From: a bacterium
Lineage (GTDB): Bacteria > Patescibacteriota > Minisyncoccia > Minisyncoccales > JAGGSE01
NCBI GenBank assembly: GCA_021159225.1
Contig: JAGGSE010000100.1
Span: forward strand, 1-13,768
DNA length: 13,768 nt
Direction of reading: 5' to 3'
The translations under genes and the position numbers were made by a program. The notes below the pieces were generated by a model. The model ran no database searches, was not told the DNA's origin, and was given only the letters and a program-made list of their open reading frames with translations. Position 1 is the stretch's first letter. Each line of letters begins with the position of its first letter. This document shows positions 1 to 4,073 of this stretch, piece after piece.

Positions 1-70
1 GGTCAAACCTCGACACTCGACAAATAAAGATTCGTCGAGGTTCGTCGAGGTCAAAGGTCAAATCTCGACA
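1..70. repeat. Cluster of CTCGAC direct and inverted repeats
   Basis: Five copies of the hexamer CTCGAC occur within 70 bp. Three are in plus orientation (9-14, 16-21, 64-69) and two are inverted as GTCGAG (34-39, 44-49). A 10-bp unit, TTCGTCGAGG, is tandemly duplicated at 31-40 and 41-50. The 15-mer starting GGTCAAA at 1-15 recurs at 56-70 with one mismatch. The CCTCGACA at 8-15 can pair with the GTCGAGG copies. The cluster lies just upstream of the toxin-antitoxin promoter. It could be an operator array or the edge of a dispersed intergenic repeat that continues left of the window. There is no regular spacer structure, so it is not CRISPR. Confidence 0.7.
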
Positions 71-95
71 AACTAGAATTAGTTTTTTATAAAGT

Positions 96-124
96 TTGAC
101 ACTTCTCCCAAAAAAGAATATAAT
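96..124 (+). promoter_or_regulatory. Consensus sigma-70 promoter of the toxin-antitoxin pair
   Basis: A perfect -35 box TTGACA (96-101) is followed by a 17-bp spacer (102-118) and a perfect -10 box TATAAT (119-124). This is the exact housekeeping consensus. The expected transcription start is about 130-132, which falls on the ATG at 132. A TTG that could extend the antitoxin frame upstream is the -35 box itself, so that extension is rejected. Confidence 0.88.
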
Positions 125-131
125 GAAGTTG

Positions 132-353
132 ATGGTAAAAGTGATTGAAAAAGAAAATATAATAAAAATCGGCAAAGAGCCAGTGGTAATTTTGCCCTTA
201 AAAGAATATCAAAAACTATGTGAAAGAGCAGTGCCGACTTATTATTTGGAAGGAAAAGAGGCTGAGAAATTAGATAAATTAGTTGAAGAGGGGCTGAGAA
301 ACCACCGTTTAAAAAGAACAAGAAAGATTAAATCGCTAAGTGATTTAGAATAG
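132..353 (+). CDS. Antitoxin of a type II toxin-antitoxin pair (Phd/YefM-like)
   Basis: A 73-residue protein that probably neutralises the RelE-family protein encoded directly downstream by binding it, and probably also represses their shared promoter. The N-terminal half contains IIKIGKEPVVILPLKEYQKL, which resembles the DNA-binding strand and 'PVvvLplkeYekL' helix of Phd/YefM antitoxins. The C-terminal half is a charged helix rich in K, E and R (about residues 35-73), as expected for the toxin-wrapping tail. The start is set at ATG 132 because the promoter -10 box ends at 124, so upstream in-frame starts (TTG 96, ATG 123) would not be transcribed whole. No Shine-Dalgarno site is present and the mRNA is probably leaderless. 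The stop codon TAG directly abuts the toxin ATG. The exact antitoxin family is inferred from motif resemblance only. Confidence 0.75.
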   Translation: MVKVIEKENIIKIGKEPVVILPLKEYQKLCERAVPTYYLEGKEAEKLDKLVEEGLRNHRLKRTRKIKSLSDLE

Positions 354-635
354 ATGGACTCCTCAAATATAAAGATAAGGACTATTTTTACCCATCCGAG
401 GTTTGATAAGAGTTATAGAAAACTACCAACCGAGATAAAGGAAAAGGCTAAAAAGAGGGAGAAGATCTTTAGAAAGAATTGTTTTGATCCGAGATTAAAA
501 ACTCATAAATTGCATGGTAAAGAAAAAGAGGCCTGGGCTTTTGACATAAACTATCATTACCGTATCAAATTTATCTTCCTCTCGGATAGGGAAGTTTTAT
601 TTTTAGATATTGGACCTCATGATGTCTATAAATAA
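354..635 (+). CDS. RelE/ParE-superfamily toxin (probable mRNA interferase)
   Basis: A 93-residue basic protein of normal RelE/YafQ/YoeB length. The family signature is clear in the second half: HKLHGKEKEAWAFDINYHYR (residues 51-70), then an IKFIF strand and the terminal VLFLDIGPHDVYK. In RelE-type nucleases the conserved Arg in the 'YR' strand (here R70) and the C-terminal His/Tyr (H89, Y92) contribute to ribosome-dependent mRNA cleavage. The N-terminal helices (residues 15-42) are strongly basic. The ATG at 354 follows the antitoxin stop codon with no gap, so translation is probably coupled. Family membership is well supported, but cleavage activity and target are inferred. Some members instead inhibit gyrase (ParE), although the 'LDIGPHD' ending favours the mRNA-cleaving YafQ/RelE side. 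Confidence 0.87.
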   Translation: MDSSNIKIRTIFTHPRFDKSYRKLPTEIKEKAKKREKIFRKNCFDPRLKTHKLHGKEKEAWAFDINYHYRIKFIFLSDREVLFLDIGPHDVYK

Positions 636-686
636 CTAAAGTTTTGCCAAAATCACCAGAATAGGGACGTGCACATTTTCGGAATA

Positions 687-720
687 GGAAAATAGTTTGA
701 AAAGTCCAAATCTATTTTCC
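687..720 (+). promoter_or_regulatory. Stem-loop between the two toxin-antitoxin cassettes
   Basis: GGAAAATAG (687-695) is perfectly inverted as CTATTTTCC (712-720). The pairing continues inward with TTTG (696-699) and CAAA (707-710) around a 7-nt loop, with one unpaired T at 711. This gives a 13-bp stem with a single bulge. The right arm is not followed by a T-run, so it is a poor intrinsic terminator. Its position after the RelE gene and about 40 bp before the AbiEii start fits an operator, a boundary hairpin or a processing site. Confidence 0.55.
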
Positions 721-760
721 TTGTATGGAGTCGTTACCTGCTGAAGGGGGTAGTTACCCA

Positions 761-1402
761 ATGACTATGTATTGGAATGTACTTAGTGTAAAACAATCTA
801 CTCTGCGAAAGAAAATGGGGTTTTTGAAAAGATATGGTTTTTATCTGGCTGGTGGTACTGCTTTGGCTTTACAGATTGGCCATCGGACTTCAGTAGATTT
901 TGATTTTTATACTGAAAAGAAATTTGATAATAGAAAACTTCTGAGAGATTTAGAAATCCGCTTTAGAAATATTAAACTGATTCAAATTCCAGAGCAAACC
1001 CTGATTGTAAAGATTGAGGGCAGAGAAGTTAGCTTTTTTCACTATCCTTACCTTTTGGTTTATCCTCCTCTAAAAGAAAAAGAATCTCCTCCTTTAGCTT
1101 CCAAAGAAGATATTGCCGCAATGAAGATAATATCTATAATTCAGCGAGGAAGCAAACGGGATTTTGTAGATATTTATTTTATAATTAAAAATTTTGGCTT
1201 AAAAAAGATATTTGAGATAACAGAAAAAAAATACCCCAGCTTCAATCCTTATTTAGGTCTCCAGGCTTTGACCTATTTTAAAGATGCTGAAGAGGAAAAA
1301 GTGAAAAGAAAAATTACTTACCTTCAGCCGATTAATTGGAAAGAGATTAAGAAATTTTTGATAAAAACCTGTAGTAATTTCAAAAAACTTTATCTTAAAT
1401 AA
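761..1402 (+). CDS. AbiEii/AbiGii-family nucleotidyltransferase toxin
   Basis: A 213-residue protein of the AbiEii toxin family (formerly DUF1814), the nucleotidyltransferase toxin of type IV toxin-antitoxin and abortive-infection systems. Visible motifs are YLAGGTALALQIGHR (residues 28-42, the nucleotide-binding GGT), SVDFDF (44-49, the metal-binding D46-x-D48 pair), SKEDIAAMK (115-123) and KRDFVDIYFI (132-141), the usual late motif of the family. Well-studied relatives transfer nucleotides to tRNA 3' ends, and the substrate here is unknown. ATG 761 is chosen because GAAGGGGG (743-750) lies 10 nt upstream. An in-frame ATG at 725 would add 12 residues with no such site. The stop is 5 nt before the next gene, which is probably its partner. 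The usual winged-helix AbiEi antitoxin is not seen. Confidence 0.87.
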   Translation: MTMYWNVLSVKQSTLRKKMGFLKRYGFYLAGGTALALQIGHRTSVDFDFYTEKKFDNRKLLRDLEIRFRNIKLIQIPEQTLIVKIEGREVSFFHYPYLLVYPPLKEKESPPLASKEDIAAMKIISIIQRGSKRDFVDIYFIIKNFGLKKIFEITEKKYPSFNPYLGLQALTYFKDAEEEKVKRKITYLQPINWKEIKKFLIKTCSNFKKLYLK

Positions 1403-1407
1403 GGTTT

Positions 1408-1734
1408 ATGAAAAATAAAAAATTTAAAATTTTGCAAAAACTTCAAAAGGTTCTCTGGTCTTACGATGTAAGAGATCTAGATTTAAAGAAAGACAAAAAA
1501 TATATTATCACCCAGGTTTTGAATTATGGGACCTGGGAAGATATAAAATTGCTTTACAAACTCTATCCTGAAAAAGATATTAAGGAAGTGGTAAAAAATC
1601 CCAGGCGGGGGGTTTGGTTTGAAAAGGTTCTTAATTTCTGGACATTAATGTTCAACATTCGCCTGAAAAAAGATGTCTGGAAGAAAGCAATTTTTTTAAC
1701 CTCCCCTAAATTTCGGGGCTTCAAGAAGAGGTAA
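1408..1734 (+). CDS. DUF6922-like small protein, probable partner of the AbiEii toxin
   Basis: A 108-residue protein with no transmembrane segment or known catalytic motif. The core LQKVLWSYDVRDLDLKKDKK, then ITQVLNYGTWEDIKLLYKLY and VVKNPRRGVWFEKVLNFWTL, matches the pattern I associate with DUF6922 proteins that sit beside AbiEii toxins in Patescibacteria and other bacteria. It follows the toxin by 5 nt, so the two are almost certainly cotranscribed. I infer that it acts as antitoxin or regulator. No biochemical role is known to me. The order is toxin first, opposite to the usual AbiEi-AbiEii arrangement. Its last 14 bp overlap tail-to-tail with hpf on the other strand. AAGG (1401-1404) is a weak, close ribosome binding site. 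Confidence 0.7.
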   Translation: MKNKKFKILQKLQKVLWSYDVRDLDLKKDKKYIITQVLNYGTWEDIKLLYKLYPEKDIKEVVKNPRRGVWFEKVLNFWTLMFNIRLKKDVWKKAIFLTSPKFRGFKKR

Positions 1735-2083
1735 TTTTCTTTCTCTTTGCCATTATTTGTTCTTTGTATTTTTTTATCTGTTTCTCTATCGCTTCCTTTA
1801 CCTGCCTAATCGCCATCCTCAAATCTTCCTCCTCTGCCACTGCTCTTAAACTTCTTTTAGGCACTTTTATTTGGCACTCTGCTCTAAAATATGGACCTTT
1901 TCTGTGATGTCTGGTTTCTTTACCTATTTCCACCCAGGCCTCAACCCTGGACCTTCCTCTCCCCTGAGGTTTATCTTCCTTAATAACCCTTGAAAACCTC
2001 TCAAGAGCGCCTATCTTTTTCTTAATAAAGGTTGTTATATCCGGAGTTAATTTTAGGTTTGTTGCTTTAATAGATATCCTCAT
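1721..2083 (-). CDS. hpf: Ribosome hibernation-promoting factor, short form (HPF/RaiA, S30EA family)
   Basis: A 120-residue protein that binds the 30S decoding and tRNA region to inactivate ribosomes reversibly in stress or starvation. It shows the family's opening strand MRISIKATNLKLTPDITTFI, the first helix (residues 17-30), the strand VEAWVEIGKETRHH (47-60), the strand PYFRAECQIKVP (64-75) and the final helix EEEDLRMAIRQVKEAIEKQI (84-103) with a basic tail. It has only the N-terminal S30EA domain and lacks the C-terminal dimerisation domain of long HPF, so it should act on 70S monomers or need another dimerisation factor. No SD lies at normal distance. A GAGGAGG stretch forms the right arm of a hairpin ending 14 nt before the ATG. 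The stop overlaps the convergent DUF6922-like gene by 14 bp. Confidence 0.9.
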   Translation of the reverse strand: MRISIKATNLKLTPDITTFIKKKIGALERFSRVIKEDKPQGRGRSRVEAWVEIGKETRHHRKGPYFRAECQIKVPKRSLRAVAEEEDLRMAIRQVKEAIEKQIKKYKEQIMAKRKKITSS

Positions 2084-2097
2084 AAAATAAAGAACCG

Positions 2098-2118
2098 CCC
2101 CTCCTCTGAGAGGAGGGG
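2098..2118 (-). promoter_or_regulatory. hpf: GC-rich hairpin directly upstream of hpf
   Basis: CCCCTCCTC (2098-2106) and GAGGAGGGG (2110-2118) form a perfect 9-bp stem with a 3-nt loop. On the minus strand it lies between the lysine-rich peptide gene and hpf. Its 3' arm reads GAGGAGGGG, an SD-like sequence 14 nt from the hpf ATG, and a T-rich stretch follows. It could be a terminator for the upstream peptide, a leaky terminator, or a structure hiding an anti-SD-complementary sequence. Confidence 0.6.
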
Positions 2119-2124
2119 GGAGAA

Positions 2125-2196
2125 TTATTTTTTCTTTTTCTTCTTCGCCTTCTTCTTTGTCTTTGTCTTCTTTGCCTTTGTTTTTTTCTTTGCCAT
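2125..2196 (-). CDS. Lysine-rich 23-residue microprotein (candidate)
   Basis: An ATG-to-TAA frame of 23 codons encodes MAKKKTKAKKTKTKKKA followed by six lysines: 16 Lys in total plus Ala and Thr, with no acidic or hydrophobic residue. The composition resembles free-standing versions of the Lys/Ala-rich tails of ribosomal proteins or histone H1-like proteins, which bind rRNA or DNA. It lies 41 bp upstream of hpf in the same orientation, with a hairpin between them, which suggests a ribosome or nucleoid role; that is inference. There is no SD, only an A/T-rich leader. A purely lysine-coding A-rich tract could also arise by chance, so expression is uncertain. Confidence 0.45.
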   Translation of the reverse strand: MAKKKTKAKKTKTKKKAKKKKKK

Positions 2197-2209
2197 TTTT
2201 TTTATTTTT

Positions 2210-2246
2210 AAAAAAAACCCCTGCAAATAGTCGACCTGCTATTTGC
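2210..2246 (-). terminator. Candidate intrinsic terminator after murB
   Basis: GCAAATAG (2223-2230) is perfectly inverted as CTATTTGC (2239-2246) around an 8-nt loop. On the minus strand the stem is followed by AGGGG and then eight T (2217-2210). It lies 57 bp after the murB stop and could end the acs-to-murB transcript. The 5-nt gap before the T-run is not ideal. It also lies 5' of the lysine-rich peptide gene, so it could act as an attenuator there. Confidence 0.5.
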
Positions 2247-2259
2247 TAAGATATCCTCT

Positions 2260-2292
2260 ATTTTATTTTTTCACTTCTAAAAAAAATGTCAA
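2260..2292 (-). promoter_or_regulatory. Weak candidate promoter for the lysine-peptide/hpf transcript
   Basis: On the minus strand a perfect -35 box TTGACA (2292-2287) lies in the murB-hpf gap. The best -10 matches are TAAAAT at 2265-2260 (spacer 21, too long) or AATAAA at 2267-2262 (spacer 19). The intact -35 just after the murB stop makes a promoter here plausible, but the spacing is poor. A transcript from it would pass through the 2223-2246 hairpin. Confidence 0.3.
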
Positions 2293-2302
2293 GTGTGGAA
2301 AA

Positions 2303-3244
2303 CTAAAGAGGATGTTCTAAATATTGAAGTTCCTCTTCCAGTTCTATTCCAAATTTTGATCTTACTCTTTTTTTAATCAGGTCTATCAATCTTCTAACAT
2401 CTGAAAATTTTGCTTTTCCCAAATTGATGATAAAATTGGCATGCTTCTCAGAAATCTTGGCACCACCAATAGACCTACCCTTTAGTCCGCACCTTTCAAT
2501 TAATTCTCCAGCAGACAACTCCCTGTCTGTCATAAATCTCCTTGATGTTTGAGCAAATGAAGGATTCTTAAAAACCGAACCGGCACAAGCAAAACCCATC
2601 GGCTGTTTTTTCTTCCGTTCACTTAAATATCTTTTCATCTTATTCTCAATTTCTTTCTTTTCTCCTTTTTTGAGTTCTAAAACTGCTGAAAGAATAATCA
2701 AATTTTTATCTTTCTTAAAAATGCTTTCTCTATAATCAAACCTGCAATCCTCCAAACTATAAATTTTAACCTGGAGGTCCTTTGCATCAAACACCTCTAC
2801 CTCCTTGACAATATCTTTCATTGATTTTCCAAAGGCACCGGCATTGCCATATATCGCACCACCAAGGGTGCCTGGAATCCCTACTGTCCACTCCAATCCA
2901 GACAAGCCATTCTCTGCAGCATTTGAGACCAATAAAGACAAAGAGGTTCCTGCCCCGGCAGCAACCTTAAAGTTTGAGTTTTCCTTTTGAATCTTTAATC
3001 CTGAATTCTGAATTTTTATAACCAACCCCTGGTACCCTTTATCATCTACCAATAAATTGCTTCCTCCTCCCAAAATAAAAAAGGGCAGGTCCTCTTGTTT
3101 GGCTAAGGAAACTGCCTTAATAATCTCTCTTTTATTATTCCCTTCAAAGAAGTATTTAGCCCTCCCTCCGATATTAAAACTGGTAAATTTAGCCAAAGGG
3201 ATGTCTTCTTTTAATCCGTTCAGTGCTATTTTTTTTTCCTCCAT
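2303..3244 (-). CDS. murB: UDP-N-acetylenolpyruvoylglucosamine reductase (MurB)
   Basis: A 313-residue FAD enzyme that reduces UDP-GlcNAc-enolpyruvate to UDP-MurNAc with NADPH, the second committed step of cytoplasmic peptidoglycan precursor synthesis. FAD-binding motifs are FFILGGGSNLLV (residues 55-66) and EWTVGIPGTLGGAIYGNAGA (118-137). Then come FDYRES (169-174), the catalytic-serine motif AGSVFKNP (S223) and GGAKISEKHANFIINLG (260-276). The C-terminal acidic run after GIEL carries the catalytic glutamate. The 'SEKHANFI' pattern and the compact length point to the type II form lacking the tyrosine loop. ATG 3244 is chosen; a TTG 30 nt upstream lies in the loop of a strong hairpin. No SD is visible. 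A short lineage-type insertion sits at residues 79-93. It is the last gene of the acs-led operon, after an 88-bp gap. Confidence 0.93.
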   Translation of the reverse strand: MEEKKIALNGLKEDIPLAKFTSFNIGGRAKYFFEGNNKREIIKAVSLAKQEDLPFFILGGGSNLLVDDKGYQGLVIKIQNSGLKIQKENSNFKVAAGAGTSLSLLVSNAAENGLSGLEWTVGIPGTLGGAIYGNAGAFGKSMKDIVKEVEVFDAKDLQVKIYSLEDCRFDYRESIFKKDKNLIILSAVLELKKGEKKEIENKMKRYLSERKKKQPMGFACAGSVFKNPSFAQTSRRFMTDRELSAGELIERCGLKGRSIGGAKISEKHANFIINLGKAKFSDVRRLIDLIKKRVRSKFGIELEEELQYLEHPL

Positions 3245-3254
3245 TCTAAAATAA

Positions 3255-3307
3255 TGGTCGGGGGTGAACTCCAATCCTTATGGAAATAACTGAGTAACCC
3301 CCGACCA
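3255..3307. repeat. Perfect 11-bp inverted repeat/strong hairpin upstream of murB
   Basis: TGGTCGGGGGT (3255-3265) is perfectly inverted as ACCCCCGACCA (3297-3307) around a 31-nt loop. ACT (3268-3270) and AGT (3293-3295) inside the loop can extend the stem. The 53-bp element fills most of the gap between the glycosyltransferase stop and the murB ATG, ending 10 nt before that ATG. TTATTTT follows it on the minus strand and CTTTTATTTTAT on the plus strand, so it could terminate in either direction. It is much more GC-rich than its surroundings. It may be a terminator, a structured 5' leader of murB, or a small dispersed palindromic element. Confidence 0.7.
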
Positions 3308-3332
3308 CTTTTATTTTATAAAAATCTGTTTG

Positions 3333-4073
3333 CTAAAGCAAGACCCCTTCTTTACTTAACTGCCTCCTTAACCTGAACAGGCCCATTCCCATCTCTATAG
3401 CCGAACCAAAGGTTACCTTGCTTTCCAGGTCATTCTTCCAATGAATACCCACCTCTTTTATTCTATAACCTAATTTTTTTGCCAACAATAATGCCTCAAC
3501 ATCAAATAAAAATCCTTTGCTTCTCAATCTGGAAAAAATATCATCAGCCGCTTTTTTGCTGAATCCCTTAAACCCACATTGGGTATCTCTGATTTCCCAA
3601 AGGTCCAAAATAACCCTCCTAAATAACCTGAAAAGTTGTCCCGAAAGCCGGCGTAAGAATGGTTGAGGAGGATCCAAAACAGCGCCCTTGATATCCCTTG
3701 AGCCAATAACAACATCATATCCCTTTTCCAGCCAAAACAATATCTTTTCTGCCTGGTCAATAGGAGTGGAATTGTCAGCATCAGTAAACAATCTATACCT
3801 TCCTGTTGAGGCAAGCATGCCCTGTTTAACAACTGCCCCTTTCCCCCTGTTTATTTTATTGTTAATAATTTTAAGATTTGATATCTGGGGTTCAAGGGAA
3901 GACAAAACCTGCTCTGTTTTATCTATTGAGCCATCGTTGACAACAATTATCTCATAGTTATATTTCTGCTGTTTTAGGTAGTTGTCAATCGCTCTCAATG
4001 TCCCTGGCAGACGCCTTTCTTCATTATAGGCAGGAATAATAATTGAAAGGAAAGGAGTATCAATCTCAGGCAT
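3333..4073 (-). CDS. Family 2 glycosyltransferase, polyprenyl/dolichyl-phosphate glycosyltransferase type
   Basis: A 246-residue GT-A enzyme expected to transfer a sugar from a nucleotide sugar, probably to a polyprenyl phosphate at the inner membrane face. Motifs in order: SIIIPAYNEERRLPGTL (residues 10-26), VVNDGS (44-49; D47 binds the nucleotide), NRGKGAVVKQGM (75-86), FTDADNSTP (96-104, the DxD metal site D98/D100), VIGSRD (122-127) and DTQCGFKGF (163-171). The last motif is typical of the Alg5/dolichyl-phosphate glucosyltransferase-like subgroup. No C-terminal membrane helices are present, unlike GtrB-type enzymes. Its ATG overlaps the ppsA stop by 8 bp (ATGCCTGA), so translation is coupled. 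It may serve surface glycan or glycoprotein synthesis; donor and acceptor cannot be told from sequence. A segment near residue 61 (EPQISNLKII) resembles the short repeat-derived insertions common in these genomes. Confidence 0.88.
   Translation of the reverse strand: MPEIDTPFLSIIIPAYNEERRLPGTLRAIDNYLKQQKYNYEIIVVNDGSIDKTEQVLSSLEPQISNLKIINNKINRGKGAVVKQGMLASTGRYRLFTDADNSTPIDQAEKILFWLEKGYDVVIGSRDIKGAVLDPPQPFLRRLSGQLFRLFRRVILDLWEIRDTQCGFKGFSKKAADDIFSRLRSKGFLFDVEALLLAKKLGYRIKEVGIHWKNDLESKVTFGSAIEMGMGLFRLRRQLSKEGVLL

Noticed and set aside
1..70. Possible CRISPR repeat array
   Set aside because: Repeats are short, in both orientations and irregularly spaced, with no unique spacers of constant length and no cas genes.
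725..760. Upstream ATG start for the AbiEii gene
   Set aside because: It has no ribosome binding site and lies 4 nt from a stem-loop. ATG 761 has GAAGGGGG 10 nt upstream and fits the family's N-terminus.
1704..1719. CCCC/GGGG inverted repeat as a shared terminator of the convergent genes
   Set aside because: The strong pairing is only 4 bp unless the loop closes without room, it lies inside the coding region, and no T-run follows on the plus strand.
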